64,000 bases of DNA from Rhodospirillales bacterium (GTDB lineage: Bacteria; Pseudomonadota; Alphaproteobacteria; Rhodospirillales; UBA2165): positions 18,032-82,031 of the forward strand of contig DUBF01000148.1 of NCBI GenBank assembly GCA_012960465.1, written 5' to 3'. Each line of letters begins with the position of its first letter. Position 1 is the stretch's first letter. A model generated the notes under the pieces. The model ran no database searches, was not told where the DNA came from, and saw only the letters and a program-made list of their open reading frames with translations. Shown here piece by piece: positions 9,838-19,293 of the stretch. A program made the position numbers and the translations under genes.

Positions 9838-10415
9838 CTTCAACGCGTTGGTGGTGGGTGCGTCACGCCCCCTCTGCGGGGCTACCTGGGATCATTCATG
9901 GTCAAGATGATGTTGATGCTGACCTTACTGACCACACGGCAATTGAGGACCGTATAGCTATGTTGCCAAAAGACGCAGTTTGGTTGACGAGTGGATTGCC
10001 TAGAACTGTGCAAACAGCAGTAGCGCTAGGGGCAGCCAACTGTCGAATAGTAACGGAGTTAATGGAGCAAGATTTTGGCGATTGGAATGGCAAAAGTTGG
10101 AGCGATCTTAGAGATAATCAAACTCGAAATTTCTGGATGAATTTTGCAACCGAGGCACCGCCTGGCGGCGAGAGTTTTGTGCATATGATGGACAGAGTTT
10201 CGCATACCATAGCAGAACTATCTTTGGAATACGAAGGTCGAGATATCATAGCAGTCGCACATGCTGGTACAATTCGTGCAGCCTTAACAATGGCATTGAA
10301 TTTATTCGCAAAATCAGCTTTAACCTTTCAATTGGATAATTTATCAATTACCGAGATTGAGAATATTCCCGGTGGCGACTTGAGAGCTTGGTGTGTTCAC
10401 GGAATTAATCGCTAA
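9834..10415 (+). CDS. cobC: Histidine phosphatase family protein, probable alpha-ribazole phosphatase
   Basis: WWVRHAPS variant of the RHG motif; overlaps cobS by 4 nt; VAHAGTIRA. Confidence 0.8.
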   Translation: MTSTRWWWVRHAPSAGLPGIIHGQDDVDADLTDHTAIEDRIAMLPKDAVWLTSGLPRTVQTAVALGAANCRIVTELMEQDFGDWNGKSWSDLRDNQTRNFWMNFATEAPPGGESFVHMMDRVSHTIAELSLEYEGRDIIAVAHAGTIRAALTMALNLFAKSALTFQLDNLSITEIENIPGGDLRAWCVHGINR

Positions 10416-10618
10416 TCGATTATTAGTATTCCAACATCTAAATGCTAGCCTTATCGGAGCTCCGACAGCATAATACGGATCGTAGATTTGGGTGCTTCAG
10501 GCTCTGTTAATTTTGATGTTAGGGATCTTGGGGAAAAATCCCAAGTAAGTTAGTTATGGTAGTGTGTCATCATTTAGAGCTCTTATGAAAAATATATCGA
10601 GAAGATATTCTCGTTTAA

Positions 10619-11164
10619 ATGGCTGCGTTTGTCATGGGTGAACCTTTAAACTTAAAACAGTCCGGTTTTACCCTAGTACTTGGGGGCCAGCGTTCGGGCA
10701 AAAGTTTTTTTGCTGAGCAACTTATCGAAAAGGTTGGTGGAGGAATTTATGTAGCCACCTCTGAATCCCATGATGGTGAAATGGCATCGCGGATATTAAT
10801 CCATCAGGAACGCCGGGGTGATTTGTGGCAAACCATTGAGGAACCAATATTATTAGTCCAGACGCTCTTATCTTTAAAAGGCCGCCGGAAGCCTGTTTTA
10901 GTAGATTGTTTGACGTTGTGGTTAACAAATATAATGTTACTTAATAAGAATATTGAGACAGAAATAGACGATTTGTGTGCATTGGCTGAGAATATAGATT
11001 TTCCCGTTGTTTTTGTTTCTAATGAGGTTGGTCAAGGAATTATACCAGATAACGCTTTAGCGCGACAATTTGCCGATTGGGCTGGTAAAATGAACCAGAA
11101 GATTGCTACTGTTTCTGATAATGTTATTTTTATGACCGCGGGAATTTCTCAAATACTAAAATAA
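10619..11164 (+). CDS. cobU: Bifunctional adenosylcobinamide kinase/adenosylcobinamide-phosphate guanylyltransferase
   Basis: LVLGGQRSGKSFFAEQL P-loop; VDCLTLWLTN; VSNEVGQGIIP. True start may be Met at 10634. Confidence 0.93.
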   Translation: MAAFVMGEPLNLKQSGFTLVLGGQRSGKSFFAEQLIEKVGGGIYVATSESHDGEMASRILIHQERRGDLWQTIEEPILLVQTLLSLKGRRKPVLVDCLTLWLTNIMLLNKNIETEIDDLCALAENIDFPVVFVSNEVGQGIIPDNALARQFADWAGKMNQKIATVSDNVIFMTAGISQILK

Positions 11165-11173
11165 GGAATAATA

Positions 11174-12208
11174 ATGGCTTTAGAGACTAAAGTACCTGTT
11201 ACTGTGATAACTGGCTTTTTAGGGGCGGGGAAAACTAGTTTGATCCGCCATATGTTGGAGAATGCTGGTAGCAAGAAACTAGCTTTAATCATTAATGAAT
11301 TTGGTGATCTTGGTATTGATGGTGATATTCTAAAAGGTTGTGGTGACGAGACTTGTTCTGAAGAGGATGTTTTGGAGCTGACGAATGGCTGTATCTGTTG
11401 TACCGTTGCCGATGATTTTATACCAACCCTTGAAAAGTTGTTAAATCGGGAGGAACGTCCAGATCAAATCGTGATTGAAACCTCTGGTTTAGCGTTGCCC
11501 AAGCCTCTTATAAAGGCGTTCCAATGGCCAGAGATCCGATCTCGGACAACCGTCGATGGAGTGATTACTGTTGTTGATGGGCCAGCTGTAAACTCTGGAT
11601 TGTTTGCTAATGACCCTGATTTAATTAAAAAGCAACGAGAAGCTGACCCATCGCTAGACCATGAGAACCCTTTAGAAGAAGTTTTCAACGACCAGTTAGC
11701 TTGTGCGGACATGGTGATTGTAAGCAAGTCTGACATGCTTGATGAAAAAAATTTAACAGATGTTTTAACACTTATAAATAAAAATTCTAGAACTTCGGTA
11801 GAAGCCATTCCTGTGGTTCATGGCCGACTTGATCCAAAAGTAATATTGGGTGTTGGGGCCGCTGTCGAAGATGAGGTGGATACTCGACCGTCCTGCCACG
11901 ATGACGAAGAAGATCATGAGCATGATGACTTTGATACTATTACGGTCAACATTTCTGCAGCATGCGTACCCATCGATACTGTTAATCGAGTTAAACTTGC
12001 TCTTGATCAAGAGGGGGTTCTTCGGATTAAAGGTGTTACAGAAATCCGGGGTAAGGAAGCCCGGTTGGTAATCCAGGGTGTTGGTGGTCGTGTTGATTAT
12101 TATTATGATCGACCATGGAACTTGAGCGAAAGCCGTAATAGTCAATTAGTTGTTATTGGATTAAAAGGTTTTGACTGTGATGCCGTCGAAACAATTCTGA
12201 AGAACTAA
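11174..12208 (+). CDS. cobW: Cobalamin biosynthesis GTP-binding protein CobW
   Basis: TGFLGAGKTSLIRH P-loop, GCICC metal motif, His/Asp-rich stretch, adjacent to cobN. Confidence 0.93.
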   Translation: MALETKVPVTVITGFLGAGKTSLIRHMLENAGSKKLALIINEFGDLGIDGDILKGCGDETCSEEDVLELTNGCICCTVADDFIPTLEKLLNREERPDQIVIETSGLALPKPLIKAFQWPEIRSRTTVDGVITVVDGPAVNSGLFANDPDLIKKQREADPSLDHENPLEEVFNDQLACADMVIVSKSDMLDEKNLTDVLTLINKNSRTSVEAIPVVHGRLDPKVILGVGAAVEDEVDTRPSCHDDEEDHEHDDFDTITVNISAACVPIDTVNRVKLALDQEGVLRIKGVTEIRGKEARLVIQGVGGRVDYYYDRPWNLSESRNSQLVVIGLKGFDCDAVETILKN

Positions 12209-12216
12209 GAGGTAGT

Positions 12217-15200
12217 ATGCATCTACTTGTCACCCAACCTGGAGAAATTAATGACGGTGGCCAGGCAGTGGACCTTGGACAATCGTCTGGCGACATTATA
12301 TTTTTGTCGTCAGCAGCCAGCGATTTAGCAATATTAGCTGAACAGCATAAAACGTATAACTATCCGACTCTTAGGCTCGCTAATTTAATGCAGCTTAGCC
12401 ATAACATGTCGGTGGACTTGTATATAGAGAATACAATTATTGGGGCTAAGATAGTAATTATTCGGTTACTTGGGGGGCTGGGTTATTGGTCTTACGGGAT
12501 TGAACAAATCAGGATTACATGTCTGAAGTATCATATAAAATTTGCCGTTGTACCGGGTGATGCCGCTCCAGATCCAGAATTAATAGAACAATCTACTTTG
12601 GAGCCTGAGGCCTGCCATCGAATATGGCAGTATTGTGTGCAAAGTGGGCCAGATAATATTCGCAGTCTATTGGATTATTCAAGTTCATTAATTGGCAAAG
12701 AAGTTATGTGGCGTGAACCTGTGTCGTTATTACATTCTGGTGTGTATTGGCCTTTAATCTCTAATCCGGACTTAGCACAAATCAGTGATAAATGGGTTAA
12801 AGAGTATCCCGTGGTTGCAATTGTATTTTATCGTTCTCTCCTGCAAACTTCCGATCTTGATCCTATAGATGTATTGATCGAACGGCTACAGTCTCAGAAT
12901 ATTAATCCCCTGCCCATTTTTGTTGGAAGTTTGAAAGATCTTATTTCCGCAGAGATCGTTAGAAAGCTGATCAAAGAAACGCGCCCTGCTGTTATTTTAA
13001 ATTGTACTGGTTTTGCAGTGTCTTCACCGGGTAGTGCTATCTTCGATACGCCCTTCCTCCTGGCTAATTGTCCTGTTTTTCAAGTTATACTATCGGGAGG
13101 GACATTTACAGAGTGGCAGGAAGGCACGCGCGGCTTGTCGCCAAAAGATCTCGCGATGAATGTAGCTCTCCCTGAGGTCGATGGACGCCTCATAACACGA
13201 GCAATCTCGTTTAAAAAATCGCAGAAATTTGATAAATCAACGGAAGTTACGGTTATTAAACATGAGGCAGTTCAGTCACGTATAGATTTTGTGGTAGCGC
13301 TTGCTGCATCTTGGGCACGTTTGCGTTCTGTTAAAGTTGCTGAGAAGCGGATAGCTTTAGTCGTAGCAAATTACCCAAATAAAGATGGTCGCCTTGGCAA
13401 TGGAGTGGGACTTGATACGCCAACCAGTATTGGCGTTGCTCTCGAACGTATGATTAAGGAAGGTTATACGCTTGGTCCAAATGTGCCTACCACAAGTAAA
13501 GAAATAATGGGTCGATTGATGGCGGGGCCAACAAATGCCGCGGGTAAGCGGATCGGAGGCGAGTTATTCTCTTTGGTTGATTACCAAAATTTCTATAAAA
13601 CGCTGCCCACGCCTGTTCAAGGTGATATATTGAAGCGCTGGGGTAAGCCAAACGATGATCCTTTTTTCTCAAACGGGAACTTTATTTTGCCTGCACATAT
13701 TTTCGGCAATGTTATATTAGCTGTGCAGCCGGCACGTGGCTACAATATTGATCCTACATCATCCTATCATGATCCTGATCTAGTACCACCTCATGGTTAT
13801 CTCGCATTTTATGCTTGGTTGCGTAACAAAATGAATATCCATGCAATAGTTCATTTTGGTAAACATGGAAACCTTGAATGGTTGCCCGGAAAGGCATTAA
13901 TGCTGGATAATACCTGCTATCCGGAAATTGTTTTAGGACCGGTACCTCATCTGTATCCTTTTATCGTCAATGACCCTGGTGAAGGTACTCAGGCAAAGCG
14001 GAGATCGGGAGCCATTATAATTGATCACTTAACTCCTCCTTTAACGCGAGCCGAAAGTTACGGACCCTTGAGAGATTTAGAGCAACTGATTGATGAGTAT
14101 TACCAAGCTACCGGTATGGATCCGCGGAGGCTCCAAATATTAGGTGAAGAAATTCTCGTTCTTAGTCGTAGCATTGGCCTTGATAAAGATATTGGGATTA
14201 AGAATTCAGATGGTGAGAATGTCGCTTTATCAAAGATAGATAATTATCTCTGCGAGTTGAAGGAAATGCAGATTAGAGATGGTCTTCATATTTTTGGAAA
14301 CTCACCAACTGGTATTCAAAAGACCGACCTTATGATAGCACTTACTAGGTTGCAGCGCGGGAGTGGTAAGGGTGCGGAGGCCTCGATTATTCGTGCCTTG
14401 GCTAAAGATTTGGAGATTAAAGACTTTGACCCGCTTGATTGTGAAATGGGTAACGTTTGGCTGGCTGTTAGACCCAAGGAACTAAAGCGTTATGGGGGAG
14501 TGTGGCGTAGCAATGGGGATACTGTAGAACGCCTTGAAATGTTGGCACAGAGTATTCTTATAGGAGAGGTTAATCCAAAACGACACTGGAAAAGGACAAA
14601 TGCAGTAATCGAATTTATTCAACAAACCCTCGATCCAATTATTTCTGATTGTGGCGAGCAAGAATTGTCTGGTTTGATGAAAGGGCTGGCAGGCTGTTTT
14701 GTAGAACCGGGAAGCAGCGGAGCACCAACTCGAGGGCGTTTGGACGTTTTGCCAACAGGTAAAAATTTTTTTTCCATTGACGTTCGAGCTGTTCCGACAC
14801 CATCAGCTTGGAAGCTTGGTTGGAAATCTGCTACGTTATTGATCGAGCGCCACTTCCAAGAAAACGGCGAATATCCTAGGCGTTTGGCTATAAGTGCATG
14901 GGGGACAGCTAATATGCGCACCGGGGGTGATGATATTGCTCAGGCATTAGCCCTAATGGGTGTTCAGCCTGTTTGGGATAAGCAGGCCAATCGAATTACC
15001 GGCTTTGAGGTAATGCCGCTGACGGTTCTCGGGCGGCCTCGCGTCGATGTTATATTCAGGATTTCTGGGTTTTTCCGAGATGCGTTTCCTGCACAAGTCG
15101 ATTTATTAGACTCGGCTGTACGCGCAGTCGCTGCGCAAGATGAGTCAGAATATGATAATCCTCTAGCCGCACAGACAAAAAAAGATTCAGCACTGTTAGT

Positions 15201-15957
15201 TGCAGGCGGTTCAGACGCTGATGATGCGTTACGCCGTGCAAGTTTTCGTATATTTGGTTCTAAACCAGGGGCGTATGGCGCAGGCCTGCAAACCCTAATT
15301 GACGAGCGCTGTTGGGAGAGTGATGAAGATCTTATGCGAGCTTATGTGGCATGGGGTAGCTACGCCTATGGTGATGGTGCAGAGGGAAAGGCTGAGAAAA
15401 GCTTGTTCGAGGCGCGGCTCAAGGGTGTGGAAGTAGTTGTTCATAATCAAGATAATCGTGAACACGATCTTTTGGATAGTGATGACTACTATCAATTTGA
15501 AGGAGGTATAACAGCAGCAGTTCGAGAACTTTCTGGTCAACAGCCGACCATTTATCACAATGATCATTCAAGACCAGAGTTTCCAAAAATCCGCACGCTT
15601 GAGGAAGAAATTGGCCGCGTAGTTCGGGCGAGAGCTGCTAACCCAAAGTGGATAGAAGGCGTGATGCGGCACGGTTATAAAGGAGCCTTTGAGATGGCGG
15701 CAACGGTTGACTATCTATTTTCTTTTGCGGTGACGGCTCAAGTTGTAGATCATCATCACTTTGATCAATTATTTGATGCTTATATATTGAATGAGCGTGT
15801 GTGCAGTTTTATCGAAGAATATAACACCCCGGCGTTGCGTGAAATTGTCGAACGTTTTGCTGAAGCCATTGAAAGAGGTGTTTGGCACCCGCGATCTAAC
15901 AGGGTGGGAGACATTTTAGCTCAATTAAAAAGTAAAAATTCAGGGGAACTTGTATGA
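12217..15957 (+). CDS. cobN: Cobaltochelatase subunit CobN
   Basis: 1246 aa; HFGKHGNLEWLPGKALMLDNTCYPE and RMRTGGDDIAQALALMGVQPVWD-type blocks; between cobW and cobO. Confidence 0.95.
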   Translation: MHLLVTQPGEINDGGQAVDLGQSSGDIIFLSSAASDLAILAEQHKTYNYPTLRLANLMQLSHNMSVDLYIENTIIGAKIVIIRLLGGLGYWSYGIEQIRITCLKYHIKFAVVPGDAAPDPELIEQSTLEPEACHRIWQYCVQSGPDNIRSLLDYSSSLIGKEVMWREPVSLLHSGVYWPLISNPDLAQISDKWVKEYPVVAIVFYRSLLQTSDLDPIDVLIERLQSQNINPLPIFVGSLKDLISAEIVRKLIKETRPAVILNCTGFAVSSPGSAIFDTPFLLANCPVFQVILSGGTFTEWQEGTRGLSPKDLAMNVALPEVDGRLITRAISFKKSQKFDKSTEVTVIKHEAVQSRIDFVVALAASWARLRSVKVAEKRIALVVANYPNKDGRLGNGVGLDTPTSIGVALERMIKEGYTLGPNVPTTSKEIMGRLMAGPTNAAGKRIGGELFSLVDYQNFYKTLPTPVQGDILKRWGKPNDDPFFSNGNFILPAHIFGNVILAVQPARGYNIDPTSSYHDPDLVPPHGYLAFYAWLRNKMNIHAIVHFGKHGNLEWLPGKALMLDNTCYPEIVLGPVPHLYPFIVNDPGEGTQAKRRSGAIIIDHLTPPLTRAESYGPLRDLEQLIDEYYQATGMDPRRLQILGEEILVLSRSIGLDKDIGIKNSDGENVALSKIDNYLCELKEMQIRDGLHIFGNSPTGIQKTDLMIALTRLQRGSGKGAEASIIRALAKDLEIKDFDPLDCEMGNVWLAVRPKELKRYGGVWRSNGDTVERLEMLAQSILIGEVNPKRHWKRTNAVIEFIQQTLDPIISDCGEQELSGLMKGLAGCFVEPGSSGAPTRGRLDVLPTGKNFFSIDVRAVPTPSAWKLGWKSATLLIERHFQENGEYPRRLAISAWGTANMRTGGDDIAQALALMGVQPVWDKQANRITGFEVMPLTVLGRPRVDVIFRISGFFRDAFPAQVDLLDSAVRAVAAQDESEYDNPLAAQTKKDSALLVAGGSDADDALRRASFRIFGSKPGAYGAGLQTLIDERCWESDEDLMRAYVAWGSYAYGDGAEGKAEKSLFEARLKGVEVVVHNQDNREHDLLDSDDYYQFEGGITAAVRELSGQQPTIYHNDHSRPEFPKIRTLEEEIGRVVRARAANPKWIEGVMRHGYKGAFEMAATVDYLFSFAVTAQVVDHHHFDQLFDAYILNERVCSFIEEYNTPALREIVERFAEAIERGVWHPRSNRVGDILAQLKSKNSGELV

Positions 15958-16574
15958 GTATTGAATTATCTGAAGAAGAAATAAATCAACGAGCTAATGA
16001 AAAACGCCGTAAGCACAAGGCGGCAAAAGATAAACTACTAGCAACTAAAACTAAAGAGGGTGGTCTACTGGTCGTCCACACGGGCAAAGGTAAAGGTAAA
16101 ACGACCGCCGCTATGGGGATCGTGGCCCGTTGTATTGGCCATGGGGAAAAAGTTGGTATTGTACAGTTTGTTAAAGGCAAGTGGGAAACAGGAGAGCGAG
16201 TTGTTCTCGAGGCTTTTCCAGAACTCGTAAATATTACGGCAATGGGAGAAGGTTTTACATGGGAGACACAAGATCGGGCTCGAGATATTAAAGCGGCAAA
16301 TGCAGCCTGGGCTCGCTCAAAGGAAATGATTGAAGACCCCGAATTTTTCTTGGTGCTTTTGGATGAGATTAACATCGTGTTGCGCAATAATTATATCGAC
16401 ATTGAAGAAGTAGTTGAATATTTAAAAAATAAACCAAATGACAAACATGTGATTTGTACAGGTCGCAATGCTAAGTTGGAATTAATTGAAGTGGCTGATT
16501 TGGTGACTGAGATGACCGAAATAAAACATCATTTTCGTGATGGATACAAAGCGCAGGCTGGAATAGAGTTTTAA
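15954..16574 (+). CDS. cobO: Cob(I)yrinic acid a,c-diamide adenosyltransferase
   Basis: VVHTGKGKGKTTAAMGIVAR P-loop; ATGA overlap with cobN. Confidence 0.95.
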   Translation: MSIELSEEEINQRANEKRRKHKAAKDKLLATKTKEGGLLVVHTGKGKGKTTAAMGIVARCIGHGEKVGIVQFVKGKWETGERVVLEAFPELVNITAMGEGFTWETQDRARDIKAANAAWARSKEMIEDPEFFLVLLDEINIVLRNNYIDIEEVVEYLKNKPNDKHVICTGRNAKLELIEVADLVTEMTEIKHHFRDGYKAQAGIEF

Positions 16575-16577
16575 TTT

Positions 16578-18035
16578 ATGTCTGCTCTTATGTTTCAGGG
16601 TACTGGTTCCGATGTCGGTAAATCACTCATTGTAGCGGGTCTGTGTCGTGCCCTGGTGAACCGAGGGTTGTTGGTGAAACCATTCAAGCCTCAAAACATG
16701 TCTAATAATGCGGCAGTTGTTTCAGGCGGTGGCGAGATTGGACGGGCACAAGCTTTGCAGGCAAAAGCTTGCAGGCTATCACCTCATATTGATATGAACC
16801 CTGTCCTACTCAAACCGCAATCAGATGTGGGTGCGCAGTTGGTTGTGATGGGTAAAGTTGAAGGGAATTATCCGGCGAAAGAATATCAAGCAAAAAAGAT
16901 TGAGTTATTAGATGTTGTGATGGATGCTGCTCAGCGCCTTAAAAAAGAAGCAGATATTCTTTTGATTGAAGGTGCAGGAAGTGCTGCAGAAGTTAATCTG
17001 CGAGAAAACGATATTGCCAATATGGGCTTTGCAGTTGCTACGCAAACGCCGGTAGTCCTCGTAGCTGATATTGATAGAGGTGGCGTAATTGCAAGTATTG
17101 TTGGAACGTGGGAGTTGCTGCCAGAAGAGGAGCGCAAGTTAATTTCGGGTTATATAATTAATAAATTTCGCGGCGACGTCAATTTGTTCAAAAGTGGTAT
17201 CGAGATAATTGAAAAAAAGACTGGATTATCGTGTTTTGGTGTTATTCCATTTGTGCCGGAGGCTACGAGGTTGCCCCAAGAGGATGCCCACTCTTTAGAA
17301 AATACTACGCGCAACCAAAGTGGCGGAGAGATTAAAATTGTTGTGCCACAATTAGCTCATATCTCTAACTATGATGATTTTGACCCACTTATTGCGGAGC
17401 CCGATGTTGATTTACAATTTATTAAACGTGGAGAGGTTTTACCAGGTGATGCGGATCTGGTCATCTTGCCCGGTTCTAAAACGACTACTGCTGATTTAGT
17501 AGATCTAAGAATACAAGGCTGGGATATAGATATTAAGGCTCATCTCCGGCGAGGAGGCCATGTTTACGGTATTTGTGCTGGTTATCAAATGCTGGGCAAT
17601 CAGATAAATGATCCTGAAAATTTGGAGGGCGAAGTTGCTTCAATTGAGGGACTTGGACTTTTGGACATTCAAACTAGGATGGGTGGCGATAAGACTTTAA
17701 CTGAAGTTTCAGTAGACTCCTGTCTGGGTTTTGGAGAGTTTCAGGGCTACGAAATGCATATAGGTCAAACTGTGGGCCCCGATTGTAGCAGGCCTTTTGG
17801 TAAAGTAGACGGTAGAAATACAGGGGCCGTTTCTCCAGATGGAAATGTTGGGGGCTGTTATGTGCACGGCCTATTTTCTAATGACGCATTTCGTCACTCA
17901 ATTCTTTCAAGTCTAAAAGATAGAAAAGCAACTGGTGTTGCCTATGATCTTCAAGTTGAAGAAGCTTTAGATAGTGTTTCCATAGCTTTTGAGAAAGCAT
18001 TGAATATTGATAGATTGTTGGCTTCTGCACGTTAA
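16578..18035 (+). CDS. cobQ: Cobyric acid synthase
   Basis: MFQGTGSDVGKSL; FKPQNMSNNA; YGICAGYQMLG amidotransferase motif. Confidence 0.96.
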   Translation: MSALMFQGTGSDVGKSLIVAGLCRALVNRGLLVKPFKPQNMSNNAAVVSGGGEIGRAQALQAKACRLSPHIDMNPVLLKPQSDVGAQLVVMGKVEGNYPAKEYQAKKIELLDVVMDAAQRLKKEADILLIEGAGSAAEVNLRENDIANMGFAVATQTPVVLVADIDRGGVIASIVGTWELLPEEERKLISGYIINKFRGDVNLFKSGIEIIEKKTGLSCFGVIPFVPEATRLPQEDAHSLENTTRNQSGGEIKIVVPQLAHISNYDDFDPLIAEPDVDLQFIKRGEVLPGDADLVILPGSKTTTADLVDLRIQGWDIDIKAHLRRGGHVYGICAGYQMLGNQINDPENLEGEVASIEGLGLLDIQTRMGGDKTLTEVSVDSCLGFGEFQGYEMHIGQTVGPDCSRPFGKVDGRNTGAVSPDGNVGGCYVHGLFSNDAFRHSILSSLKDRKATGVAYDLQVEEALDSVSIAFEKALNIDRLLASAR

Positions 18036-18064
18036 TTTTGATAAAAATAGCGCCGTGATGTGTT

Positions 18065-19054
18065 TTAGTTATGGATGTTCAATCCTGTCAAAAATACAAG
18101 TAAAGCCGCTAATAAAAGACATGCGTTTACGTAGAGTAATAAACCTTTACTAATATCCTCATCAGTCGCATCAGGAGTACTACCCTCGACGGCAATTCCA
18201 ACCCAATCGCCATCGATCGTTTGATCGCTGTAGTCGCGGGGTCCGGCCAATCTTAAGTTAAGGGCCCCAGCCATTGCAGATTCGGGAAATCCGGCATTAA
18301 TCGATAGTTGTTTTCTTGCATCGTGTGTAATGGCTATCCATGATCTTTTAGCTTCACTTTGACCCCAGGTGAATGCTGCAATACACAGCATAAGTGCTGA
18401 CAGTCGCGCGGGAATAAAATTCGCAAGGTCGTCCATGCGGGCAGCAGCCCACCCAAAATAAAGGTAACGATCATTCTTGTATCCGATCATACTATCGGCA
18501 GTATTAAGCATTTTATATGCTAGCACGCCGGGTAGGCCAAAAAGTGTTGCCCAAAATATTGGAGCCACTACACCATCGGAGAAATTTTCTGATAAAGATT
18601 CAATAGCCGCGCGAGCAATGCCATGGTCATCAAGATTTTTTGTGTCTCGGCCGACAATTTTCCCTGCGGCAGATCGTGCATTTTCGATATCATCACTTTT
18701 CAGAGCAGAGGCGACGGCAAATACATGTTGATAGAGGCTCTTGCTAGCGATCATCGTAGAGAGCAGCAATGCCTCCAATATCCAGCCATAAGGAATGAAC
18801 GATAATAGGAATACTAGTCCCAAACCAATGCTGGCGGCTAATACTAAAATTATAATTACTGCATAAATACCTTTTATTCGTTGAGATCTGGTCTCGTCTA
18901 ATTCGTCATTTAGTCGGGTATCTAGGTGTTTAATGACCCAGCCCATCATCTGGGTGGGATGGGGAATGGAGCGGTAGAATAACTTTGGATCGCCAATAAT
19001 AGCGTCAATCGTCAGTGCGAATAGTAAGGTTGGGAACATTGTAAGTTCAAACAT
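18065..19054 (-). CDS. cbiB: Adenosylcobinamide-phosphate synthase CbiB/CobD
   Basis: IDAIIGDP; SENFSDGVVAPIFW; YKNDRYLYFGWAAARMDD. Confidence 0.94.
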   Translation of the reverse strand: MFELTMFPTLLFALTIDAIIGDPKLFYRSIPHPTQMMGWVIKHLDTRLNDELDETRSQRIKGIYAVIIILVLAASIGLGLVFLLSFIPYGWILEALLLSTMIASKSLYQHVFAVASALKSDDIENARSAAGKIVGRDTKNLDDHGIARAAIESLSENFSDGVVAPIFWATLFGLPGVLAYKMLNTADSMIGYKNDRYLYFGWAAARMDDLANFIPARLSALMLCIAAFTWGQSEAKRSWIAITHDARKQLSINAGFPESAMAGALNLRLAGPRDYSDQTIDGDWVGIAVEGSTPDATDEDISKGLLLYVNACLLLAALLVFLTGLNIHN

Positions 19055-19293
19055 TTCTGATTTCTATCAGGGAGGATTTAAACCGTCAATTAGGTAACTA
19101 TTTTTCTAACTTTGATTTATAAAAAATCTTTAGCTGCAGTGACTGATCCTTTATGATGCGATACCTTGGTAAACTATTGTATAAAGTTCAGTAAATGTCT
19201 TTGTTGAGTGACTAAGCAAAAATACCCATTAATAATGGACTAACTTAGGTAAGTTTAAATAAGTCCGAGAAGTTTTTTTTTACGAGGCTTTAC

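Noticed and set aside
10480-10560. Possible cobalamin riboswitch (gggtgcttcaggctctg start) before cobU
   Set aside because: Starts like the 5' conserved segment but lacks every downstream core motif; kept only as a palindrome-rich region.
13487-15567. Minus-strand ORFs of 60-100 aa inside cobN
   Set aside because: They lie antisense to strongly conserved cobN sequence and have no recognisable family; typical shadow ORFs.
19055-19293. Possible cobalamin riboswitch upstream of cbiX
   Set aside because: No CCCCGCAACTG core or B12 box was found; only a divergent promoter region is supported.
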